From the NCBI GenBank assembly GCA_031548025.1, contig JAVBRM010000077.1, forward strand, positions 7,249 to 71,248: DNA of 64,000 nucleotides. Reading direction: 5' to 3'. This DNA comes from UBA5239 sp031548025 (lineage in GTDB: Bacteria; Verrucomicrobiota; Lentisphaeria; Victivallales; Victivallaceae). The notes below the pieces were generated by a model. It was not told the origin of the DNA. It ran no database searches and was given only the letters and a program-made list of their open reading frames with translations. The stretch's first letter is position 1. Every line of letters starts with the position of its first letter. This document shows, piece by piece, positions 32,868-40,713 of the stretch. The position numbers and the translations under genes were made by a program.

Positions 32868-33689
32868 ATGAGCAATAAATTAGTGTTGGGAACGGTTCAA
32901 TTCGGGCTGGATTACGGCATTGCCAACAAAGCCGGTCAAGTTCCGTATTCCGAAGTCCTGCGGATTCTGGATTATGCGGCAAGCCACGGCATCGACTGCC
33001 TGGACACCGCCGCCGCTTACGGCAACAGTGAAGAAGTCCTCGGCAATGCCATTTCCGAGCTCAAACTCCATGAAAAATTCAAGATCATCACCAAAACCAT
33101 CAGCGGCGATGACCTGAACCGTTCGCTGGAACGCCTGAAAATTTCGCAGTTATACGGCTGTCTGATTCATGGCGAAGATCATTTCGATTGCTTCCCGGCC
33201 TTGCTGGCGGCAAAAGACTCCGGCATCGTCCAAAACTGCGGAGTATCGCTGGACTCGCAAGCCGGTTCACCGCCGGAAAAACATTGCGATATCATTCAAT
33301 TGCCCTACAACATCCTCGACCGCCGATTCGATCATATCCTGAAAACCGGGCAATACCAGATCCACGCCCGAAGCGCGTTTCTGCAAGGCCTGCTGTTGAT
33401 GGATACGGCGGATATCCCGGAACACCTGAAAGCACTGATCCCGGAAATCGCCAAATTCGAGGGCATCCGCCACGAACTGAAAATCAGTAAAATGGAATTC
33501 TATTTGCGCTACAACCTGAGCAAACCGGGAATCTCCGGCGTGGTGATCGGGGTCAACACTCTGGAACACCTGAAAATGAACATCGAAATAGCCTCCCAAG
33601 GCCCCCTGCCCCCGGATATTCTCAAGAGAATTGAACGACTCCGCACCGACCTCCCGGAAAAACTGATCCGCCCAAAACTCTGGAAGTAA
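32868..33689 (+). CDS. Aldo/keto reductase family protein
   Basis: A 273-residue protein. The AKR barrel motifs are seen: LGTVQFGLDYGIAN, IDCLDTAAAYGNSEEVLG (catalytic Asp and Tyr), KIITKT (Lys), LYGCLIHGEDHF (His), and GVVIGVNTLEHLKMNIEIA near the cofactor site. Closest in pattern to AKRs found in nucleotide-sugar or cyclitol pathways. Last gene of the 30426-33689 operon. A weak hairpin follows at 33706. Confidence 0.88.
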   Translation: MSNKLVLGTVQFGLDYGIANKAGQVPYSEVLRILDYAASHGIDCLDTAAAYGNSEEVLGNAISELKLHEKFKIITKTISGDDLNRSLERLKISQLYGCLIHGEDHFDCFPALLAAKDSGIVQNCGVSLDSQAGSPPEKHCDIIQLPYNILDRRFDHILKTGQYQIHARSAFLQGLLLMDTADIPEHLKALIPEIAKFEGIRHELKISKMEFYLRYNLSKPGISGVVIGVNTLEHLKMNIEIASQGPLPPDILKRIERLRTDLPEKLIRPKLWK

Positions 33690-33705
33690 TTTCAATTAAA
33701 TGTCG

Positions 33706-33721
33706 AATCGCCTTTTCGATT
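33706..33721 (+). terminator. Weak hairpin after the aldo/keto reductase gene
   Basis: AATCG (33706-33710), loop CCTTTT, CGATT (33717-33721), then GATTTTTATT. A short stem with a T-rich tail, 17 bases after the stop codon. Confidence 0.35.
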
Positions 33722-33849
33722 GATTTTTATTGTGAATAAATCCTCAAATTTCGTGAATCTTTATGTTCCCGGAAGCAGTCAGTCCCGAACTCTGGCCATT
33801 TTACCGTCATTCGTGACTTTCTCTGCAGGTGATTTTTCGTATCTCACTT

Positions 33850-34590
33850 TTATAACGATTTTTTCAAAATAATTACGACAATTTTATTATCTTCTCCCAT
33901 TGCTTCAAGTAGACGACAGACAAGTTTTTCATAAAATTGATTTTGCATTTCGAGGGTTGCCATCTTTTGTCGGGGATCAAAACCAAAAGAATCATAGGTA
34001 AAAGCTACTTGAGTTGGATGTTTGGGGAAAGCGGAGCTAAGGCAATAATCAATTTTTATATTGTTTTTACCGGCATAGTACTGAAACGTCAGCATCATCG
34101 ACCTAAAAAGATTTTTTTGTCTGACATCAAATTCAGTAGAATTTATACTGAAAATGAAGTAATAATCCAGTTTTTTTTCCTTGATCAATTTTTGGATCTG
34201 AAATAAATCCAATGATGTTACTACATCCGCACCTGTATTTTCTTGTTCTGCCAGTGTCATGTTTTTCGATAGAATTGTTACAAATTCATTTCTTTTTTCT
34301 ATCAGATAGGTTTGTTTTTTTGTAACATATCTTTTAAGGTCTTGTTTTTGTTCAAGTGTGAAATCGGCTTTATAAGATTCCAACCAAGATTTGTATCTGG
34401 TAAAAAATCCGAAATCAACTAAAAGATCAAGATTTTTTTCTGAAATATTTTCCGCCGAATTGGTATGCATCCAAAGTATCTTGTAAACATTAGGCTTCTT
34501 TATAATTTCTTCATTCCCATACATACTGGATAAAAAAATTGAAAAGGCTGAAATTATCAATATTTTAATGTTTAATTCTTTTGTTTTCAT
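33850..34590 (-). CDS. Secreted protein of unknown function (AT-rich)
   Basis: A 246-residue protein; signal-type N-terminus (MKTKELNIKILIISAFSIFLSSMYG). GGAAG lies 9 bases before the ATG at 34590. The mature part is Lys/Asn/Ile-rich, with DVVTSLDLFQIQKLIKEKKLDYYFIFSIN and MATLEMQNQFYEKLVCRLLEAM. I do not recognise a domain. Its base composition and codon use (many AAA, ATT, TTT) differ clearly from the GC-rich neighbours, which suggests transfer. It lies 116 bp behind the next gene on the same strand, also unknown and secreted. Confidence 0.7.
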   Translation of the reverse strand: MKTKELNIKILIISAFSIFLSSMYGNEEIIKKPNVYKILWMHTNSAENISEKNLDLLVDFGFFTRYKSWLESYKADFTLEQKQDLKRYVTKKQTYLIEKRNEFVTILSKNMTLAEQENTGADVVTSLDLFQIQKLIKEKKLDYYFIFSINSTEFDVRQKNLFRSMMLTFQYYAGKNNIKIDYCLSSAFPKHPTQVAFTYDSFGFDPRQKMATLEMQNQFYEKLVCRLLEAMGEDNKIVVIILKKSL

Positions 34591-34655
34591 AAAAATTATC
34601 TTCCTTGGCAATGTTTGACTTATTATTGAGCCGATCTTCTTCTAACTTCTGGATC

Positions 34656-34674
34656 ATTCGGGGCTGTCCCGAAT
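34656..34674 (-). terminator. 7-bp hairpin between two unknown secreted-protein genes
   Basis: ATTCGGG (34656-34662), 5-base loop, CCCGAAT (34668-34674). It lies 33 bases past the end of the gene at 34707; no T-tract follows on the minus strand. Confidence 0.3.
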
Positions 34675-34706
34675 TGGGGAATATAATTTTCTCCCGGGAT
34701 TGAGGT

Positions 34707-35807
34707 TCAAAAGCAACGATTGGTCTTATAAATCCATTGGGGATCGGTTACATTAATGCCGTTTATTTCAAAAATATCGGTTACACAAAAACTCGTGTGC
34801 CCATCCACATTCCGCATGTCCGGAATTTGCTCCAATGACATCGAATAATAAATCCAGCCTTTTCCGGTAGAGGCTATTGACCATGGTACATTAAACGGTC
34901 CAAAATCGACATAATATGATTTGCTGCTTTTGGTGGATGTTTTGCTTTCCCCCGACAATATTCCCTTATTCTCCGGATCTATGATCGTAGAGCCGCTTTT
35001 CAGATACCACCATTTAAAAAATCCTTCCTCAGGGTTGGAATGCTGTTTCGTAAACTGAAAAGCACCATATTCGTTCCCCTTTTTTACCAGAATGACCTGT
35101 CCGTTAACGATTCGCTGCGGAAAAGCATGAGACTTGCAGATATTCCAGTTATGGTCGCATAATTCAAAAGACTTGCCTTTATAAAGATAATTATTGCCGG
35201 ACCGGGCCGAAAATTTGTAGGCGCTGCAGCAAAGATCACATAGATAAACAGCTCCATCGCTCATCCCGGTAACCTCCATTCCTTCTCCCGCCGAAGGCGC
35301 AGAGTATATCATCATGGGAACATTGGCGTCTGTTACCGTCAGTACTTTTTTACCATTAATTTCCTTTATCTGCAAATTTACCCTATAAGTATAAACCCAT
35401 GTATTTAACGGATTTGCAACCTTTATTTCAAAAGAAATAAAGTACTTTTGATCCTCTTCAATCACCGAAACCCTGGGCTCAACCGATGCCTTGCACGACA
35501 AGGATGTTTGATCATCCTTTATCGCAAAGCTGCTGCCGATTACACTCTCTTCTCCCCAGCTTGAGAAGACAATCCCACTGTTATTCAAAACAAAATTGGC
35601 CTTGCAGAAAATATCGCGGCTTACCGGGGAGTTTTTGTCCAGAGTATACTGGCCTTTGTATTGAGCAATAACTTTATCGGTAATTCGGGGTTTACATATC
35701 AACTCGACTTCTCCGCCGCTTTTCAAATTTACCTCTAATTCGTTATCGACGGCGCTTGAGTAATAACACAAACCAAACAAGCAAAAGGCAAACACTAAAA
35801 TCTTCAT
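34707..35807 (-). CDS. Secreted Cys-containing protein of unknown function
   Basis: A 366-residue protein; signal peptide MKILVFAFCLFGLCYYSSA. The mature part is beta-rich with about a dozen cysteines (YLCDLCCSAYKFSARSG, FELCDHNWNICKSHAF, the C-terminal NRCF), suited to disulphides outside the cytoplasm. FFKWWYLKSGSTIIDPENKG and KGWIYYSMSLEQIPDMRNVDG are other noticeable stretches. No domain recognised. AGGGGGT precedes the ATG. A consensus promoter at 35912-35940 implies a leader of about 98 bases. More AT-rich than the surrounding genes. Confidence 0.7.
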   Translation of the reverse strand: MKILVFAFCLFGLCYYSSAVDNELEVNLKSGGEVELICKPRITDKVIAQYKGQYTLDKNSPVSRDIFCKANFVLNNSGIVFSSWGEESVIGSSFAIKDDQTSLSCKASVEPRVSVIEEDQKYFISFEIKVANPLNTWVYTYRVNLQIKEINGKKVLTVTDANVPMMIYSAPSAGEGMEVTGMSDGAVYLCDLCCSAYKFSARSGNNYLYKGKSFELCDHNWNICKSHAFPQRIVNGQVILVKKGNEYGAFQFTKQHSNPEEGFFKWWYLKSGSTIIDPENKGILSGESKTSTKSSKSYYVDFGPFNVPWSIASTGKGWIYYSMSLEQIPDMRNVDGHTSFCVTDIFEINGINVTDPQWIYKTNRCF

Positions 35808-35911
35808 TCAATTACCCCCTTTATTCAAGTTTTTTTCCTGGACCTTGTTGTGTTTACAGGAACATATTTCTATCGGAGTTGTTTTTAATGCTTCCTCAAA
35901 GCGCTGTAACA

Positions 35912-35940
35912 ATTATACTCAGGAATTGCTGTTTTGTCAA
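35912..35940 (-). promoter_or_regulatory. Consensus promoter of the Cys-rich secreted-protein gene
   Basis: Minus strand TTGACA (35940-35935), 17-bp spacer, TATAAT (35917-35912). The extended -35 TTGACAAAACAGCAA resembles those at 37157 and 30358. A GTGTTTACAGG element lies in the leader near 35850. Confidence 0.6.
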
Positions 35941-35989
35941 TAGGTTCGGAACAAAAACAGAAAATATTTTATTTTATCGCAGAGAACGA

Positions 35990-37093
35990 TCAGATAATTT
36001 TCACTTTCAGGGTTTCGCGGACGACCAGTTTTGAGTTCAGCTTGACGGAGACTTTGCCTCTATGCTCCTTAAGCCAGGAATCGTCGCAAATCATCTGCCC
36101 GAATACCTCGCCCACTTCCCGCATGGGAATGCTCAGCGAAGTGAGGTTGTAGGAACGGTACAAGGGATTGTCGTCAAATGCAATCAACTGGTAGTGCTCA
36201 GGAATTCTCAGCCCCTCGGAGGAGCATTTATCAATAATGTGGGCCGCATATTCATTGTTGATGGCTACGACGGTCATGTTGCCTTTGGCCTGTTTGATGA
36301 CCTTGCAGATTTTATCCGCATTGACTTTGAAATTGTTGATTTCCTGAATTTTCGGCGCGGGATTCGGATGGCCGCGCAGGAGCCCCATTTTGACGCCTTC
36401 GCAACGTTTCTGACTCCAGAAACTATCATCGCCGGCGCCGACGACCAGGATATTGCGGTAGTGATTCTTCGCCAGCAAAGTACCGATATATATGCCATCG
36501 CCGAAAGGATCGGTGGAAACGAACGAGACCATATCGAGCGGCATGGCTTCACCGCCCCGGTTGAGCATGAAAATCGGCATCTGAAAATCCAACAGCAAAT
36601 CGGCGTTTTCCAGGAGAAAAGCCGAATCTCCCATATCGGGAAAAATCACCAGCGCGGAAGCCCCGGCCTCGGATATTTCTTCGAGCAGGGCCTGGTAGTG
36701 AGAACGGCCGCTGCCGGTCGGAATGTTGCCGTAGGTTACGGAAAAGCCTTTCTTGCCGACCACGTCCTCCAACCCGGCAAATGAAGCTTCGTTCCAATGA
36801 ATCCAATGCGGAGTCATTGAATACAGTACATAAATACTGCGGTTGCTCTCCTTCAGCAGGCTTTCAAGCTTTTCGTGGTCCAGATACGGATTGACCGTGG
36901 TCCCGATGCGTTTTCGCCGGGTAACAATATGGTGCTGGGCCAGAGCATTGACCGCCCGCTGGGCATTCATCCGGTTGGTACGGAATTTCAAAGCGAGGTC
37001 AGCCTCCCGGGGCAGAATATCATTGGCTTTGAATTTTCCGGCAACGAGGTCCTGCAGTAAACTGCGGTATATTCTTTTTATTTCATTGTTCAT
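35990..37093 (-). CDS. GntR-HTH regulator with LacI-type sensor domain
   Basis: A 367-residue hybrid. HTH at ~5-70 (IKRIYRSLLQDLVAGKFKANDILPR, ALKFRTNRMNAQRAVNAL, RRKRIGTTV). A LacI-like sensor covers ~85-355 (NRSIYVLYSMTPHWIHW, SALVIFPDMGDSAFLL, FVSTDPFGDGIYIGTLLAKNHYRNILVVGAG, MTVVAINNEYAAHIID, LIAFDDNPLYRSYNLTSLSIP). ATG 37093 is chosen over 37111. A half-site ATATGCTCA (37092-37100) overlaps its start codon, and the full palindrome lies at the divergent promoter of the enzyme gene at 37234, so it likely represses both. Confidence 0.9.
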   Translation of the reverse strand: MNNEIKRIYRSLLQDLVAGKFKANDILPREADLALKFRTNRMNAQRAVNALAQHHIVTRRKRIGTTVNPYLDHEKLESLLKESNRSIYVLYSMTPHWIHWNEASFAGLEDVVGKKGFSVTYGNIPTGSGRSHYQALLEEISEAGASALVIFPDMGDSAFLLENADLLLDFQMPIFMLNRGGEAMPLDMVSFVSTDPFGDGIYIGTLLAKNHYRNILVVGAGDDSFWSQKRCEGVKMGLLRGHPNPAPKIQEINNFKVNADKICKVIKQAKGNMTVVAINNEYAAHIIDKCSSEGLRIPEHYQLIAFDDNPLYRSYNLTSLSIPMREVGEVFGQMICDDSWLKEHRGKVSVKLNSKLVVRETLKVKII

Positions 37094-37156
37094 ATGCTCA
37101 ATATATATCATTTTTACAAAAAAACAATTATTTACAACAATAATTCGTAGGCAATA

Positions 37157-37208
37157 TTGACAAAAACAGCAAGCGGCTGTATAATATGCTCAATACAAAT
37201 GAGCATAT
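37157..37208 (+). promoter_or_regulatory. Perfect promoter with overlapping palindromic operator
   Basis: TTGACA (37157-37162), 17-bp spacer, TATAAT (37180-37185). The perfect inverted repeat ATATGCTCA (37184-37192), 7 bases, TGAGCATAT (37200-37208) begins inside the -10 box and covers the start site. The half-site is repeated at the divergent regulator start (37092-37100). Confidence 0.75.
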
Positions 37209-37233
37209 AATTGCAACATGGAGAATTTTTCAT

Positions 37234-39789
37234 ATGATCAACCTGCCCGAACCCCAACAACCAGGCAGTGAAAGCTGGGATTTCGTCAAAGAACTCTCCA
37301 GACCGGTTAAGCCGTTTTTCAGGTGGACACGTTCCGTTGCGGAAAAAAACGAAGCCGATTTCAGTCACGGCGTAAAAATAAGCAAAGAATTTCACGACCC
37401 GGCCGGACGGCTGGAAACCGCCTATGACGACCTGGAAAAATTCTTTGCCGCGGCTCAAATCAGCTTGCAGGGCAAATATGAAATCTTTTTCGAACACGCC
37501 GCTACAGAATGTCATGAAGCCTACCGGATCGACTGCGGGGCGAATGTCTGCAGGATTCAGGCCGGGGATACCGAAGGAATCCGCCGGGCGATTTATCATC
37601 TGGAGGATCTGCTGAGTAGCCAGAACGGTCCGTTTCTGCCGACCGGGATCGTTGAACGTAAACCGTGGCTGAAAAGCCGGGTCACCCGGTGCTTTTTCGG
37701 CCCGATCAAACGTCCTCCGCTGAACCGCGACGAACTGCTCGACAATGTGGATTATTATCCGGCGGAATACCTGAACCGGCTGGCCCATGAGGGTGTCAAC
37801 GGATTGTGGCTGACCATTGAATTCCGGGATTTGTGCAAAACCTCGTTTTCCGAGCCGCCGCCCGATGTCGAAAAACGGCTGGCCAAGCTCAATTCAACCG
37901 TACAGAAATGCTTACGTTACGGAATAAAAATTTATATTTTCTGCATTGAGCCGCGCTCCATGTCGGCAAACGAACCGCTGCTCCAAAATCACCCCGAGCT
38001 CAAAGGGGCGAAAGCTTACAATGGAAATTTCTGTTTCTGTCCGTTTTCCGAAACGGCGCAGACTTACCTTTATGAGGCGGTAAACGGACTATTCACCCGG
38101 GTGCCCGGACTTGGCGGCATGATCAATATCAGTTACGGCGAGCGTCCGACCACCTGTTTCAGTACGAATTTCGCCCTCGATTGTCCGATTTGTTCCCAGA
38201 AGACTCCCGGTGAAATCATGGCGGCTTCGCTCGAACCGATGGAGCGCGGCATGCACGCGGCCGCTCCGGACGCCGAGCTCATCAGTTGGCTCTATGTCCC
38301 GCAAAATGGAACCGGGTTCAGGGACACCGGCAAGTTGTTGGATATCGCGAAAAAATTGCCCCAAAATGTGGTCATGCAGTACAATTTCGAATCAGGCGGT
38401 GAAAAAGAACAGGTCGGAAAAACCCGTCATGCCGGAGACTACTGGCTTTCTTATACCGGCCCCAGCGATATTTTTTCTCAAATGGCGGCAACGGCGAGAT
38501 CCGGCAACAGGGAGGTTTCCGCAAAAATCCAGGTGGGATGTTCCCATGAAGTCGCGTCAGTGCCGCTGGTCCCGGTCCCCGGGCTTCTCTACCGCAAATA
38601 CAAACAGATGCGCGAGCATGGAATTTCCCATGTCATGCAGTGCTGGTACTTCGGCAATTATCCGGGGGTCATGAATAAGGCTGCCGGAGAACTGGCATTC
38701 GAAAATTTCCAGGATTCCGAGCAGGAATTCCTGCAACGTCTTGCTCGCCCGCAATGGGGAGAGTCAGCGGAAAAAATAACGGAAATCTGGACTGATTTCG
38801 CCGAGGCATACAGCAATTATCCGCTGACCAATATGTTCCAGTATTACGGACCGATGCATGACGGGGTAGTCTGGCCCCTGTATCTGGTCCCGGCAGATAA
38901 ACCGCTGGCTCCGACCTGGAAACTCGAATACGGGACCAGCGGCGACCGCTACGGTGAATGCCTGGGCGGTTTCACTCTGGAAGACGTCCTGACCTTGTGC
39001 TCGCAACTCGCCAACCAATGGCAAACCGGCATTCGAAAAATGCTGACTCTAAATCAGGATTCCCATGCCTGTGCTCAGGATATTTCGCTGGCGGAAGCCC
39101 TGAATATCCATTTTCAATCCGGCTACAATATCCTGAAATTCTATGCCCTCCGTGATAAATTGACAGTTACTTCGGGCGAACAAGGATTGGTTATTCTGGC
39201 TCAGATGCGGGAAATTGCGGAACAGGAAATCCGCAATTCCGCCCGAATCCTCACCCTTTGCCATTCCGATTCTCGGCTGGGCTTCCACCCGGAAGCGGAA
39301 GGCTACAAATATTTCCCGGAAAAACTCACCTGGCGAATCAACTTGCTGAAAAGCCTCCTCGAAGAAGATTTCCCGCAGGTATACGAGCGGCTCAAATCCG
39401 GCCAAGCGGCATTCGAAGAACAGCCGACGAAATCCTACCTTTGCAACTCCGGTCAAAGCGTAAAGGTTTCGGACTTCGCCTGGCAAGCGGATTATACCGA
39501 CGGTAAACTCAAAATCAAGCTTGAGGATTTCTCCGGCGTCCCCGAGAGCGAGTTCGGCATACTTCTTGAAGCCCGGGACTTCTACCCGCCTCAACGCCTG
39601 ATCCTGAAGAAGCAATTGGAAATTGAAATTCCACTCTCCGCAGACCGGAATTGGGTCGGTTTCAATATTTTCAGGATCGGCAACCCAAACAGGATGTACG
39701 ATGCCTGGGTCGAATTTTCGCCCCTCCGCAATCGCCTGGTCCTCGGTGATTACAACCCCAAAGCCAAAGGAAAATTAATCCTGGCATAA
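37234..39789 (+). CDS. Cytoplasmic two-domain glycosidase-like enzyme (uronidase/hexosaminidase-type barrel)
   Basis: An 851-residue protein, no signal peptide. GGAGA is 10 bases before the ATG at 37234; in-frame codons upstream (from 37186) lie before the predicted transcription start. Residues ~50-150 resemble the small alpha/beta domain preceding GH20/GH67-type barrels (EAYRIDCGANVCRIQAGDTEGIRRAIYHLEDLL style; quoted segments: AGDTEGIRRAIYHL). The barrel follows: YYPAEYLNRLAHEGVNGLWL, IKIYIFCIEP, MINISYGERPTTCF (candidate acid), DAELISWLYVP, ISHVMQCWYFGNYPG. A helical part and a small beta domain finish the protein. Under the palindromic operator of the divergent GntR/LacI regulator. Substrate unknown. 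Confidence 0.72.
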   Translation: MINLPEPQQPGSESWDFVKELSRPVKPFFRWTRSVAEKNEADFSHGVKISKEFHDPAGRLETAYDDLEKFFAAAQISLQGKYEIFFEHAATECHEAYRIDCGANVCRIQAGDTEGIRRAIYHLEDLLSSQNGPFLPTGIVERKPWLKSRVTRCFFGPIKRPPLNRDELLDNVDYYPAEYLNRLAHEGVNGLWLTIEFRDLCKTSFSEPPPDVEKRLAKLNSTVQKCLRYGIKIYIFCIEPRSMSANEPLLQNHPELKGAKAYNGNFCFCPFSETAQTYLYEAVNGLFTRVPGLGGMINISYGERPTTCFSTNFALDCPICSQKTPGEIMAASLEPMERGMHAAAPDAELISWLYVPQNGTGFRDTGKLLDIAKKLPQNVVMQYNFESGGEKEQVGKTRHAGDYWLSYTGPSDIFSQMAATARSGNREVSAKIQVGCSHEVASVPLVPVPGLLYRKYKQMREHGISHVMQCWYFGNYPGVMNKAAGELAFENFQDSEQEFLQRLARPQWGESAEKITEIWTDFAEAYSNYPLTNMFQYYGPMHDGVVWPLYLVPADKPLAPTWKLEYGTSGDRYGECLGGFTLEDVLTLCSQLANQWQTGIRKMLTLNQDSHACAQDISLAEALNIHFQSGYNILKFYALRDKLTVTSGEQGLVILAQMREIAEQEIRNSARILTLCHSDSRLGFHPEAEGYKYFPEKLTWRINLLKSLLEEDFPQVYERLKSGQAAFEEQPTKSYLCNSGQSVKVSDFAWQADYTDGKLKIKLEDFSGVPESEFGILLEARDFYPPQRLILKKQLEIEIPLSADRNWVGFNIFRIGNPNRMYDAWVEFSPLRNRLVLGDYNPKAKGKLILA

Positions 39790-39810
39790 AAAAACACACT
39801 TCACATGGGG

Positions 39811-40161
39811 TCAATCTTCAAGCGTCAAATGTTCAACTTCCAACCCTAGAACTTTTGCAATTTTTTCCAAGGTTGATTTTTGATTTTTCTCAGAATTCTC
39901 GATCTGGCTATACGCCCCCTGAGTCATTTCCAGGGCGCGTGCCACTTCCTTCTGGGTTTTCCCCTTGTGAATTCTCCAGGCCTTGATCCATGAACAATTC
40001 TTGTCATACTTTAAATCGATCACAGCTTGAGGAAACTTGATCTTTGAATCATTTTTCTTAACCGTATTTACTTCCGCCTTCCTCAACAAATCTTCATATT
40101 CCAAAAAAGGAATTACCGCAAAAGCCGGTCTATTATCTTGCGTAATGATCTGTACATTCAT
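39811..40161 (-). CDS. Xre-family antitoxin
   Basis: A 116-residue protein. The N-terminal part (MNVQIITQDNRPAFAVIPFLEYEDLL) looks like a small Phd/RelB-type segment. The C-terminal half is a Cro/C1 HTH (IKAWRIHKGKTQKEVARALEMTQGAYSQIE, LEKIAKVLGLEVEHLTLED). GGAG is 7 bases before the ATG at 40161; an ATG at 40167 is too close to it. It follows the toxin gene by 14 bp, the HigBA order. It should neutralise the toxin and repress the operon through the palindrome at 40480-40503. Confidence 0.88.
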   Translation of the reverse strand: MNVQIITQDNRPAFAVIPFLEYEDLLRKAEVNTVKKNDSKIKFPQAVIDLKYDKNCSWIKAWRIHKGKTQKEVARALEMTQGAYSQIENSEKNQKSTLEKIAKVLGLEVEHLTLED

Positions 40162-40175
40162 TTTCATTCTCCACT

Positions 40176-40442
40176 TTAGTAAGTTCTATCATCTCTTTTC
40201 CGGACTTCTTCTATAGAAATATCATTGATTTCAACCGCATCATCGGTGGCATCAAATAATATTCTGTAATTCCCAACCCGCAACCTGTAATTGTATTCAT
40301 GGTTAACCAACTTTCTGACATCTCCCCAAGTTTCCGATTTTTCCAGTTTTCTTGCAGCATCCCGAATTTTAGTACGAAATTGCGCCGGTATTTTATCAAG
40401 CTGTTTCGTTGCCTTCCTCGTCCATTCTACATTGTATTGCAT
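40176..40442 (-). CDS. RelE/ParE-superfamily toxin
   Basis: An 88-residue protein of RelE/ParE length and fold pattern: MQYNVEWTRKATKQLDKIPAQ, RKLEKSETWGDVRKLVNHEYNYRLRVGNYRILFDATDD, ISIEEVRKRDDRTY. The central YRLRVGNYRILF strand pair and C-terminal basic/aromatic residues are characteristic. Most relatives cleave mRNA on the ribosome; a ParE-type gyrase poison cannot be excluded. The start at 40442 is chosen by domain alignment; an in-frame upstream extension to 40496 would run into the promoter. Confidence 0.88.
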   Translation of the reverse strand: MQYNVEWTRKATKQLDKIPAQFRTKIRDAARKLEKSETWGDVRKLVNHEYNYRLRVGNYRILFDATDDAVEINDISIEEVRKRDDRTY

Positions 40443-40479
40443 TATACACTCGCCCTCATTCTTTCGCTTACGACCAATA

Positions 40480-40512
40480 CTGATATTATACAACAAATAT
40501 CAGCTTTATCAA
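40480..40512 (-). promoter_or_regulatory. Promoter and operator of the toxin-antitoxin operon
   Basis: Minus strand TTGATA (40512-40507), 16-bp spacer, TATAAT (40490-40485). The inverted repeat CTGATATT (40480-40487) and AATATCAG (40496-40503), 8-base centre, straddles the -10 box, as expected for autorepression by the Xre antitoxin. Confidence 0.6.
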
Positions 40513-40655
40513 CAAATAAAACTAATATTATACGATATTTTCCTCAATTTATCCATTATCATCCCCCATAGCACCCAGCTATTCTTTTTCCCAATGTACC
40601 ATAAATCAACATTACAATTGCCATGGCTCTTTTCGACTATTTCAACGATGGACAG

Positions 40656-40684
40656 TTGACAAAGTCTTTTTCCAATGCTATTTT
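40656..40684 (+). promoter_or_regulatory. Promoter candidate of the gene at 40714
   Basis: TTGACA (40656-40661), 17-bp spacer, TATTTT (40679-40684). An AAGGA follows at 40700-40704. The rest of the 40443-40713 gap is AT-rich with no other ORF. Confidence 0.5.
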
Positions 40685-40713
40685 TCGATTGATAAGTTTA
40701 AGGATATCATGGC

